Shown: positions 21,037 to 31,600 of the stretch, piece by piece
Numbering within the stretch: position 1 is the first letter of the stretch
Layout: the number at the start of each line of letters is the position of its first letter
Source: Undaria pinnatifida
Lineage: Eukaryota; Sar; Phaeophyceae; Laminariales; Alariaceae
Direction of reading: 5' to 3'
NCBI GenBank assembly: GCA_012845835.1
Contig: JABAKD010000025.1
Span: 16,308,992-16,372,991 of the forward strand
DNA length: 64,000 nt
Position numbers and translations under genes: made by a program
Notes under the pieces: model-generated
The model's input: only the letters and a program-made list of their open reading frames with translations
What the model was told of the DNA's origin: nothing
Database searches by the model: none

Positions 21037-23298
21037 ATGTATCGGCCAGGTGATGATCACTGTGAGGGAATGGATCTGAATGGTTCGGAGTATAGATACA
21101 TTCCGATGCGAATGACGGGATTGCGGAAGGAGTATCACGAGAAAAAGGCGAGGCTGGCAGAATACAAAGCACGGTCGGTGGAAGCTGCCAAGAGGTCTGA
21201 AGCATTAAACGTGTTGCGAAAACTGGCGGATATTGCAACAGAAGGGGCTATAAAGTGTGATGGAATGATGGGAAAGGTCGCCGCCTGTTTTGGCGGCGAA
21301 TTGATGGCATCTCATCGTGATGCAAACTTGATAGAGCGGCATTTTGGTTCGAAAGGTTTTTATGACATGGAGCGTTTGATGCAAGCTGTTAGGCACGGAG
21401 TGCCAGTCGATGTTATCGATGGAGGAGATTTGGACGCATCATTGCAATACGGGAATCATTCGAGCACTTTACAGCATGGCGATTTGCTGCTTGACAGACT
21501 CATGGAGGATATTGTGAGTGGTAGGGTATTGCCGCTACACCGATCTATAGCACATACGGTTCGTGGCCTGCGGATATCACCATTGGCTGTGGTAGATGAA
21601 CGACAAAAGCTAAGAGTGATTTTGGATCTGACAGTAGGAGCAGGAGTAAACACAGACACAGACTTCGACAAAGCCCCGGTGTGTGATTTGGGGGACGTTC
21701 TATTCAGATTTATCGCGCAAACGTGCGTTCGCAGAGAGCAAGTTGGCGCGGACGTACCCATTTACATTTCAAAAATGGATGTGAAGGACGCATTTAGAAG
21801 AGTTCATATCGAGTGGAAAAAGGCGCCGATATTTTCATACGTGGTAGGGGAGTACATTGTCATTGATTTTAGGCTGGCGTTCGGATGGCGTTCGTCACCG
21901 GGATGGTGGGGTTTGATGGCCGCGGCAATTCTTCATTCGCATCGCAATACTGACGTTAACACAGCAGTGGTTTTGCCAGACGCGCGTGTGATAGCAAGAG
22001 ATGTTAAAGTGTTGGTTCCTGCGGAAGGGGTGAGTGCGACGTGTGCTCCTCCCGGTGTTGTCATCGTGCATGAACCACAGGGAAAACCAGAGGGGGAGTT
22101 TTACGCTGAGATGTATGTTGACGATATGCAAATGTTGGAAGCATGTAAGCGGGGAAACGAGAGTCGACTAATTCTAGCAACACTCTCTGCGATTTCGGAT
22201 CACTTAAGGATGTTTGGAAATTCTAACCAAAATCCGGTGCCCGTATTGTCACAAAAGAAATTGACAAATTGGGCGGTGTGTCAAGAAGTATCAGGTTTCG
22301 ATATTGACACCCAACGGATGAGGATGAAATTGCCGGAACGAAAACGGGTGGAGATCTTACAACTTTTGCAACAATGGCCGTCGACTAGAAAGACTGCAAC
22401 GGCAAAAGAGATGTGGAGTTTGACAGGGAAATTGCGTCATGTGGCCAAGGTGGTGAGGCCGGGTCGTTTCTTTGTGTGGAGGTTACTGTTGACGGTAGGA
22501 CTTGAAGGGCAGGAAGAGACTGGGGACACGCAATTGGCTGCGGTCCCGAAGGGCACTATTGTACAATTAGGTCAAGAGTTTCATGCGGACCTGGGATGGT
22601 GGAAATGGGCTCTACGAGAACCATGTTTGGTTGCCGGGGTGTCTTTGTATTCACCTCTTTTTTACCACACGCAATGGGACCCGGAACGGCACTGGTTATC
22701 GGACGCTACTCTAAGTGCGGTCGGTGGGTTTTGCGCAGAGACGGGAGTGTGGTGGCGATACGATTTAACGGAGGAAGAGAAAAGTAGGTCTGTGGTGGGG
22801 ACCAAATGCGCAGAGCATAACGCGATTTCAATAAATTTGTTGGAATTGCTGGCAATGGTGATAACAGCGTATGTGATGGTGGTACAGAAGTTGGACCACT
22901 CGAGAGTTGAGGGCGCGCCCGTTGTTATGTTTGGCGACAACGTATCGGCGGCGACGTAGGTGAACAAATGTGGGGGAACACGTGACCCGAGAGCCGCGTT
23001 TTTGATGCGATATTTGGGGAGGATAGAAATGCGCGCTGGTTGGTGTTTTGAAGCTGCGCATATTCCAGGGGTCGCAAATGTATTGGCTGATGGCATTTCG
23101 AGGTGGCCTCGCGAAACGATTAATTCGCGCTTATCTTCCCTTTACCCGCGTGTTAATTGGCAGGAGGCGAGTTTGGGGAAGAGTGGTGGGACGATGTGTT
23201 CGGGAGTCTTGCAGGCTTACTCTCGACGGTCGGAGTGGCTCCTTCGACTAACGTCACTTATGAAGCTGCCTGGCGTATGTGGACGCAGTGGCGTTTAG
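21037..23298 (+). pseudogene. Reverse transcriptase-RNase H of the DIRS-like element, one in-frame stop
   Basis: Frame from ATG 21037. RT: SKMDVKDAFRRVHIEW gives the first catalytic Asp (residue 248) and EMYVDDMQM the YVDD box (360-363). FGWRSSPGWWGLMAA lies between, and an insert of about 50 residues (VLPDARVIARD... to ...EPQGKPEGE) precedes YVDD. RNase H: HWLSDATLSAVGGF (first Asp), INLLELLAMVI (Glu), MFGDNVSAAT (Asp). TAG at 22957-22959 then interrupts the frame. It continues as VNKCGG...RYLGRIEM and VANVLADGISRWPRE, the usual RNase H end with its last acidic site. The stop falls where related elements usually have Trp, so a single G-to-A change explains it. The rest of the ORF is undamaged, so loss of function is probably recent. 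The 3' end overlaps the recombinase frame by about 140 bp. Confidence 0.88.
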
Positions 23299-24347
23299 TG
23301 GCTGTACATAGAAGCGTATATTTGGACATGGAGTTGGGAGAGGAGGCGGTAGCCAAAGAGATCGCGAAGTATATGGCTCATTTGCATTTTTCCCGTGGGA
23401 ATAAATCATCGACGGTCGAAGGAAAATTGGTAGCAGTCCAGCATTTTCATCGCCGTGTGGGGATAGAATTGCCGATGAAGCATTTTATCGTGAAATCTGT
23501 AAAGGCAGGTATTGCGAGAGAGAGCGCACTGAAGGGCGAACCTCAACGGGTTCGGCGTCCAATATCGTGGGTTATGCTAAAACAGGGCTTGTCAAATGTT
23601 CCAGAGTGGGGAGAAGGGGGGAAAGTGATGTGGATGATGCTAGCGGTTTCGTATTTTTTCTTGGGCCGTGCGTCTGAGATGTTTGCATACAACGACGGAA
23701 AAATCCACAAAGATTTTGGTGTAACGAGGGGAGACGTTTCTTTTTTTTGTGTTATGGTACAACTGTCAGCGCCGCAATTGTGGCGGTGCGCGGATCGGGT
23801 AGAACTTTTGTTCAGAGGGTCAAAAGGAGATCAAAAGAGGTATGGCGAGGTGGTTTCACGCAAGAAAACGGTAGTGGGTGCGACTAATTTCAATTGGGAT
23901 AGCATGCCACCGTCTGTGTCACATTTGAGAGGTGAGATAGGTGGATTTGAGGTGATGCTCGAATTGATGTTGGTGTATCCTAACTTGGAATTGAGCTGTC
24001 CTCTCGCTACATACGCGGACGGAGAGAGATGGAGGGTATGGACTCGTAACCAGGCCACAGTATCACTAAGGGATTTAGTGGGGAAACAAGGGCTGGTATC
24101 GAAGGAGTATGCGTTGCATTCGGGGAGGATTGGGGGAGCAACGAGAATTGCAGCAGGAGGGGTGTCGACATTGGAAATCCAGCGTCAAGGGAGGTGGGAG
24201 AGTGACGCTTTTATGATGTACGTAAGAGCGACAAGAGAAGAGGAGGATAAGGTTTCAAGGGTTTTAGCGTCTAACGCAGTGGCCGGAGGAATTCAACCAG
24301 GACAGGGGACTAAGTGGGGAGGGGGGAGAGTAAGAACAAATTATTAA
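23157..24347 (+). CDS. Tyrosine recombinase of the DIRS-like element
   Basis: Open frame of 396 codons from 23157 with no ATG before 23277 (MWTQWR). It overlaps the RT-RNase H frame, so expression may use reinitiation or frameshifting. The N-terminal core-binding domain (about 20-130) contains the SAM-like stretch TNVTYEAAWRMW and STVEGKLVAVQHFHRR. Catalytic domain: Arg171 in FFLGRASEMF, His321-Ser-Gly-Arg324 in LHSGRIGGATR, Trp347 in RQGRWESD, and the nucleophile Tyr355 in FMMYVRAT. The full R-H-R-(W)-Y set of tyrosine recombinases is therefore present. Length is usual for DIRS-group recombinases. It would insert the circular cDNA into the chromosome. No damage seen in this ORF. Confidence 0.9.
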   Translation: MAGGEFGEEWWDDVFGSLAGLLSTVGVAPSTNVTYEAAWRMWTQWRLVAVHRSVYLDMELGEEAVAKEIAKYMAHLHFSRGNKSSTVEGKLVAVQHFHRRVGIELPMKHFIVKSVKAGIARESALKGEPQRVRRPISWVMLKQGLSNVPEWGEGGKVMWMMLAVSYFFLGRASEMFAYNDGKIHKDFGVTRGDVSFFCVMVQLSAPQLWRCADRVELLFRGSKGDQKRYGEVVSRKKTVVGATNFNWDSMPPSVSHLRGEIGGFEVMLELMLVYPNLELSCPLATYADGERWRVWTRNQATVSLRDLVGKQGLVSKEYALHSGRIGGATRIAAGGVSTLEIQRQGRWESDAFMMYVRATREEEDKVSRVLASNAVAGGIQPGQGTKWGGGRVRTNY

Positions 24348-24572
24348 TGTGGGTTTTGGGGGGGGGGTGGGAGGTATGGCATGTATAATGGTGTGGGAGT
24401 TTACAGAGGATAATGATAAGGAGACTGTTTTTAAGGTGGGGTTAAAGAAAGGTAGGGTTTCTTGAGGTTAGAAAGTGGCAGTCTACATCGGGTGCGTTTA
24501 TATATGCTAGGTGGAGTGTGGATAAGATCCAGCACTCATTAATAATAATTCCAGATTCATGAGCAAAACAAA
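24348..24572 (+). other. 3' non-coding end of the DIRS-like element
   Basis: G-rich start, then AT-rich. No repeat of the 17195 end was found by eye in either orientation. Confidence 0.5.
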
Positions 24573-24665
24573 ACAACTCGTAATACGCGCGATCGGAGTA
24601 TCACACACAGCTTGCGAAGATGAGTTTCGACGAAATCTTCGATCTCACAGCTGGAGTGTATTTTC
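24573..24665 (+). repeat. Right part of repeat X copy 3: MSFD module
   Basis: CGTAATACGCGCGATCGGAG through CACAGCTGGAGTGTATTTTC. The ATG at 24619 starts the conserved short frame MSFDEIFDLTAGVYF. It continues the host repeat broken at 17194. Confidence 0.85.
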
Positions 24666-26945
24666 ATTTTTTTTAATAATTTGAAGAGTATATCAATCAA
24701 CTATTTTTTTTCGAAAATGTGGTAAGGTGTGCAGTACCTTCTGACAAACAAAGGGGGGGGGCAGCGCCAACAAGCAAACGCCGCGAGCGAGACGCTTCTT
24801 CTTCTATGCGCGGAGAAAGTCGCAAAGTCGCTCCAGTTATTTTCGTTTCTGTGTGTAACTCACTGCTTTGTTTGCTTGCTTCGTTGGTTTCGGGAGCAAA
24901 AATCGGTTCCCACAGCACACAGCACTTCATCCCACCAGGATTTATGTAAGTGATAATGTGTGTGTTATCTTGCGTGTTTTGGTTAAAACTAATAATGTAC
25001 ACGGACGGTACGTTGCACAGAGTAGTAGCAGTCCCGGCTGATTGATGTATGTGCACGTTGGTCGCCCGTTGACCCCTTGCCCCTGCAACAAGTAGTTACT
25101 ATTCTAGCTCTTCTGTGTGGCTGTATGTCATCATGTTGCTTTTGCTGTGCTCTGTGGCGAATACGCTCCGGCCAAATGTTCGCTGCCCGGTTCTCGGTTG
25201 GTTGCACGGCTTGGGCGCGCGTCCGCGGCTCTAGAATCTAGAGCTCTACGCCGCTCTAGTAGAGCGAAAGAGGCAGGAAAAGGAGCGAACACATTTGAAA
25301 AAATCCAGAAATCAAAATCTACTGAATGAATCTATGATATATAATTACTCGCTTGTACTCCTTGCCACAGGTCATGTCGTACAGCAGTACATTATTTTAC
25401 AACGTGGTATGAATATGGTCGGAAGTAAGTATTGCTCGATATTATTTCTAGTACCAATCATTTTGGGGGGGGGGAACTATATTAATCAGGTCCCCCAGTG
25501 AAGGCGCCGTGGTGTGCCAAATAAATATGACCGCCTTGTTGGGGGAAGCCACCTTATACAGTGCAATTCCCCAGTCGCCCCACGCGATTTGGATCGACGT
25601 ATATCGGAATACTGGCTTATTCAGAACGTCGGAACCCTATACTGGACTTACTTAGTGATCATGCCAAAATCCTGGAACGACAGTCGGAATTGAGAAAATT
25701 CGGAACTTTCCATGAAAATCTCAAAGGGATACAACACGAGGGCTTTGAGATTTTCTGTATTTTGCGTATTATTTTCCCCTACGAGTACACGTGTATGCTG
25801 CTGCTGTTTTATTCACAGGGTTCATTTAACCTCACCAGCTCGAAATTTGGACCAGGCGGTTGCTATAGCAGCAGCAGAGTTCTCCGTGCCCGTCCCACCC
25901 AACGTGCGTGCTACACAAGCGGTCGTCACTGCTGCCTGCCCGCGGCTGCTGTGCCCGCATAGAAGACCCCGGCCTCCTTTCGCCGACATAGGGCACGTAT
26001 AGTCCCTCGGGTACTGCTGTACACCGCGTCGGATTGCGTGCCGTGTTTTTTATACCACTATTTTAGTGTAGCACCAGACATCTTCACTAGGGAATCTTAA
26101 TCTTTGGAGACAGGATCCTTTTTACCTGCAGAAGACGGACAAAAGAAGGCGATCACGATCAACACCGGTGAGAGCACGTCTCAGACTCTCCCGCAATAAA
26201 GGTCCTCCCCATTTACCCCTCCCGCGTCGAAAGGGAGCATGGCACTGTTTCATCAATCAAGCCCAGTGCCCCTTGGCAATCAATCAACCAAGTCATTTTT
26301 GACATGTTTTTATCTGACATGTTTTTATTTGGCAACTTTCGTTTTTTTTATTACATACTAAAATAGTTTCGATTTGCCTTTTTTCAGCTCGTAATTTTTA
26401 CTTTAATTTCATGTGCTTTGTTCGCATGTCGGGAGTGCAGTTCTAAAACCCCATGGTGTGTGATACTTTTGATTTGGAAACTTTCGTTTCCAAAAATTTA
26501 ATTGCTAGTTTATTTTTCAAGTTTTTTTTAAAATATCTATTTTTATCTCTAATTTCAATGTCGTTAAGTACCTACATCGGGACTGCACTGCTAAAATTAG
26601 GGTTCTGGGAGCGTGTTCCGTTTTAGTTATTTGTTGGTGCGACCTACACTAACATAACACAACAAGCCGACCATCTATCCTCCCGTTATTCACCAGGGAA
26701 CCACAGCACCAGCACCAGCAACACTACTAAAGTCCCAACGACCCATCAGGGAACCTTCCTCAAAGGCCCCTCGACGCGGCAGCACTCTCCCTCGAGCACC
26801 GTTCTGCGGGCGCTCGGTGGCAACCTAACCTGTAATAGCAAATCGACGACCCTGCGTCCATCATAGTTATTTCCGCGTTCAACAAATCCGACTTGGGGTC
26901 CTCTATCCTGGAACATCTCACGCAGCAGGTCTACTTTTGAAAAAT
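24666..26945. other. No gene recognised; presumed 5' flank of the RCC1-receptor gene
   Basis: Mixed sequence with short ORFs, a CTCTAGA-TCTAGAG palindrome near 25230-25262 and AT-rich tracts at 26320-26560. No clear TATA or initiator can be assigned. The last 300 bp (CACCAGCACCAGCAAC and so on) could be 5' UTR of the gene starting at about 27 kb. Confidence 0.4.
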
Positions 26946-27047
26946 ATGCGTGCTTTTGAGCATAGGCCTAGAGGGCATCGCAATCGCTCGAGGGATAGCA
27001 TGGCTGGCTACAGCAGCTTGGTTTCAGGGCCCTGCAGTGAGGCAGAA

Positions 27048-27245
27048 ATGCGCTGTGTTGGTGGTGATGGGAGAAGGAAGAGCAGCAGTGGTTGTGGTGG
27101 TGGTGCGATTTTTCGAGCATTTTTTGCGGCGGGGGCGGTGGCGGTGCTTTTTGTTGCTCCGCAGACCGCTTTTGCCCAAGACCCTTCCGGAGTGTCGGCG
27201 GGATTCGAGCACTCTTGCGTGGTGACGAGCACTGGTTCAGTCAAG
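27048..27245 (+). CDS. RCC1-receptor exon 1: signal peptide and closing half-blade
   Basis: 66 codons. Basic N-region (GRRK), hydrophobic core FRAFFAAGAVAVLFVAP, likely cleavage after QTAFA. Then VSAGFEHSCVVTSTGSVK, the C-terminal half of an RCC1 repeat. Donor AAG|gtgagc at 27246, phase 0. In-frame ATGs also exist at 26946 and 27000; 27048 gives the most typical signal peptide. Confidence 0.8.
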
Positions 27246-28586
27246 GTGAGCCTGAGAGAGAAAGAGAGGGGGAGGATGGCGTTAGTATGCATCCATGCCC
27301 ACGCGCTCTCAGTGAGGTGTCGGGAGATGGGTTAATGTGGAGAGCAGGAAGGAGCAATAGCAGTCCAGACTACTTCGTGGTGTTGTGTGTGTTTTATCTA
27401 GGATAAAGCATTGATTTCGTGGATGATTTCGGAATGGTATGGTACACAAAAGGTACGCCACGTACCACTGGAATGCGACCAGCAATTGAAAAAAGGATAC
27501 CAGGTACGAAGGCACAATGCTCGCATGTGATATAGCAGGTAGGTGTCATTCCAGCAGGGTACCTCCCAGAGAGAGAAGGAGGGAGAGAGGGAGCAGCATG
27601 CATGCATGCCTATGTGCTTGCTCGCAGACAGAGAAGCATGGAATACATGGATAGGTCTGTTGTTGATTGATTTTAGATCGGAGGAAGAATCAGATTAGGA
27701 AAAACGTGACTTATGGATCAGATTTTATCTAGGATAAAGTATGGAAGTAGTGAAAGGTACGCCGCTTACCATACCAGAATACGACCAGCAGTTGGAAGTT
27801 TTGTTTGGGGCAGACAGATTAGATTGCACCCGTTTTTGCCCGCTCCAGCGCCTGTGTTCGAGCCTCAACATTACTATTTCTCTCGCCGTTTTTTCTGCAG
27901 CTTGTGATCGCTTTGCTTGCTTTAGACCGCGTACATTTGCTTTGGGCAACTTTCTTGCTGCTATTCTGCGATTCTGCGGGACCCAGATCAGACATGATCT
28001 GATCGGTCAGGTGATGCGTGATGGATTGCCGCCTTGGACCCCTCGTACACGCGCAAAACTAACTGTAAACAATATGCCACTTTCTGACGTCCAATCCCCC
28101 GGTGGTCAATTAATAGCTTGATGAATACCGGTACCTGGTACCTGGTAGTTGATATTTATAGTGGTTACCCCTGGAATACTACTATTAATAATAGCGTTGG
28201 TCGTTGAGTTCGATTCCCACCTTGGTAAGACATTATTTTTTGTGCAAAAAATGCAAACAAAAAAATGAATCAACTGACTGAGAACGCCTTGCAGCATGGG
28301 TAGGTAGGTACAATTCGTCGCGAGTCGACGAGGGAAGAAAATGCTAGATTATCTTCGCGGTGAAAATAAAGGCACATGAATTGTCGAAAAAATATGTATG
28401 GGCAGACGGGACCTGGCCTGTCCGCTCTATTTGCTGCCGCTGTTGCTGTAGCTACTCTGTAGTTTTTGTATGCTCGTCTCACGGTCACTAAAGAGCGACC
28501 CACATATTAAACTACTTTGCGCCCTCGCGTTGCTTGCACATACTTGGAACTGTCAAATATGAACGTAGACGCCCTGTTGCTGCTGC

Positions 28587-28629
<43 letters not shown>

Positions 28630-31600
28630 CTCACATACAGAGTACAAACATACCAAGAACTATCACCGCCTTGCGCCATGCATACCACCATCATCATCGT
28701 CATCTTGCCGGTTTTATTTTTGCGCATCAAAACGACGACCTCCTTTTCAGTTTGCCATATCACCATCATCGTCATCTTGCTGGATTTAATTATGCGCATC
28801 AGAACGACGAGCCCTTTTCAGTTTTGTTATGGAGCTCTAATAAAAAAAATAAAAAAAAATTATTTACAGCACAAGTGACATCTTCCATCTCCCATCTTGC
28901 GTGTGGAAAACGAAAGCTGCGAATCGTTTGAGAACTTGCGACTGACGCGTCGTAATTGACCACTGCTAACTATTTGCCGCCGGAGCAGTGGTATCTTGTT
29001 GGCATCTTGTACTACGGCTGTTTGCAGCTGGAGTGGTGTCATTTCACATCTACGTAGAGTACCGGTACGTAGAAGTCGACATTTCCGTACGGTTCATACC
29101 TTGGGGCGTCTTAACCCTTTCTTGCACCACAATGCTCCCAAAGGCATTCTCACTACTACAACCGTACCGTACCGTATCGTAATGGTACCGTACTTCCAAA
29201 ACGAAAGACAACCTATGACGCAGGCTTGTTTTCTACCATGAATATACCACGATACTTGTATAGACTATAGACTAAATATTTTTATATACCATATATCTCG
29301 TATATATTTAGTTTTATACTGTAATATAATTTTATACTAGATATATATATTATAATATATATATACATATATACTCGGAGTATGTATTTTCCCCCCCACA
29401 CACATCTTCTTTCCAGCTTCTGGACAAGCCGCGGTCACAGGTGTGGTCCCTTCTCCCCCTTCTTCCCCCCGGTTCTTGCCTTCAATTTTTATCGCGCATA
29501 GGGTTCAGCAATCCCACTTTTTGTCGATTTTTCATCGAGTGTTGCTAACTCACGCTCTCGCGTTTTCCGCATGACAATTTGTGCACAAGAAAAACTCCAC
29601 GAATTTTGTACGAGTATGCACTCGGAGGGAATAGGACTCACGAAACTGACCTACCAGGTATTATACCAGGCACGAGGATAACCTGATACGCCACCTTGGC
29701 GACCGGCGGTGATGATATGATGTGTCCGTCAGGTTCATGTTGTGCATTTGCTGCTACGAAAATTATCCTTCGTTAGTTCCTACTGCATTACCTCAATACC
29801 TAAGATTACCTACGCAGAAATGTGCGACGTACGTGGACCTTTATTTAGAGCATGCGCAGCGACAGCCAGCGACAGCCAGCGACAGGCGGGTGTGCTTTTA
29901 CAGCACAGGAGGAATGTTCATCTCGTAGGAAACGAGGGAAAGTGCGAGGTCGTGAAGCTATTAATAGCAGAATGATGACGCAAAATTTGATGTTTCGATT
30001 CAAACCCAGTGGGCAACTTCAGCAAATATATAGGGCACTTCCAGCCCTTGACAGACGGTAGTTTTCCCAAAAATTACCTTGACAGACGCCAAACTATTAG
30101 GTTTTTGTGTCAAAGGCTTGGTTTGACACCCTTGCCCGCTGGACTTTGACCTTTGACGGGCCGTCTCCTGACATATTTGACCTTTAGAGCCCCGAAATCC
30201 TCCCTATATTCACTTCAAGAAGTTTTTTCCGAAAAAAGGTTTCCAGCTGTAACGGCGTTAACCCCTTTACAACTGGAATACCGTTTTTGGGGACAAAATT
30301 ACTTGGATTTAGAATAGAGAGGGGTTCGGGGGCTCCAAAGGGGTTAAGCGTTTCATTAGCACCAAATCTCCGTCCATTAATTCCGAGCAACTTGTTCCCG
30401 AGAAACGAATATACTACGCAGAAGAACACTACGCAAAATATTAGACGAAAGGAAATACCTGGTAGATCTGTCACATACATCGTACCTCGTTGACCTTTAG
30501 ACAAGAGCGCCGGCAAATATGTCGGTTGACGGTCTAGTGTTGACCAGTCAAGGCGTCTTTGCACATCATTATACTGCTGTACCAATTATAGATCATGGAG
30601 TGGGTTCCTTGACGGCTGTCTGTCAAGGGGCAGGGGTGCCGTCAACCCACATCTTCGAGCACCAGAGGCATCCCATTGATTACGGAGCGGTCTTCTTCGT
30701 CTTGCTGTGCTGGTATTGCTTGTGGAAGGCAGAGGCAAGAATCTGTGATGAATACAGCAGTAGGCTCAGAACCGATACAAGTAGAGGTCTGCTACGCCCG
30801 GACTTAAATATGTTGCTAAAAAAGGTAATCTATTTGTAAATCTTGGTCGGGACCGAAGATGGCGGAAGCCGCGCCTTTTACTTCCTCTTGTTCCCTGGCT
30901 ATAATATAAGTACCAGGTATCTCAGATCCGGGGTCACCAAGGCGGCTCTTCTAACCCCTCTCCCAACCACGGTACACGCACGCCTTCCTTGTTATCGCGA
31001 GAAAAATTCAGGAGTTACTTCCCTCGTCGACTCGCGTCGAATAGTGCTTACCCACGCTGTAAAGCGCTCTCGGCAGTTGCCGTCTCCGCGAAATAAAAAT
31101 TCAGATAGCGGTCCCTACACCGAGAAAGGGTACCTTACCGCTTTTTCGACGATTGACATCCTTTTTTGAATGGTATACCGTAACCCTAACCCTAAGCAAA
31201 TGAAACGCAACAAACCAACCAAGTAGGGTGAACCCCCTTCGTCTCGTACAGTGTGCGTCAACCATCGTCTCGAAAACGTGGTAAGCTCTGCTGCACCAAG
31301 ATTTGAACCCTTGACTGCAACCAACCTTGGTCGTGTTCGAGGTTCACCATTTAGATACCTGGCAGTTAGATTGCCTAATCGACGAGAAACCCTATTTGCA
31401 GGACGGCCCTGCAATGAATTCTTGCAGGACGTGCCTCTGATTGGCCACCTGCCGCTTTTTATTGCCCGCGTTTTTTTTTTACAAACGCCTGCCGAACGCG
31501 CGGCGAAGCCGCGCGAGGGCACTTTTAGCCCCACGTACCGGTCGAACGGTCAGGGGTCGGGTTGGGGTTGGGGTTAGGGTTAGGGTTAGGGTTAGGGTTA

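Larger units (their letters stand above)
17195..24572 (+). mobile_element. DIRS-like tyrosine-recombinase retrotransposon, about 7.4 kb, near intact
   Basis: Contains in order a gag-like ORF, a tandem array, an RT-RNase H ORF and an overlapping tyrosine recombinase, with no aspartic protease or DDE integrase. RT plus tyrosine recombinase defines the DIRS/PAT/Ngaro group. Edges come from sequence, not from element ends: the host repeat X continues from ...TGAGGACAC (17194) directly to ACAAC-CGTAATACGCG (from 24573), as its uninterrupted copies at 13670-13710 (reversed) and 40985-41025 show. No target duplication is visible, as expected when a tyrosine recombinase integrates a circular intermediate. 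By eye I find neither inverted terminal repeats nor split direct repeats, so the subgroup remains open. Confidence 0.88.

Noticed and set aside
30184-30585. Minus-strand ORF of 133 codons with a hydrophobic stretch
   Set aside because: Lies within the TTGACGG repeat family and has no recognisable domain or splice context.
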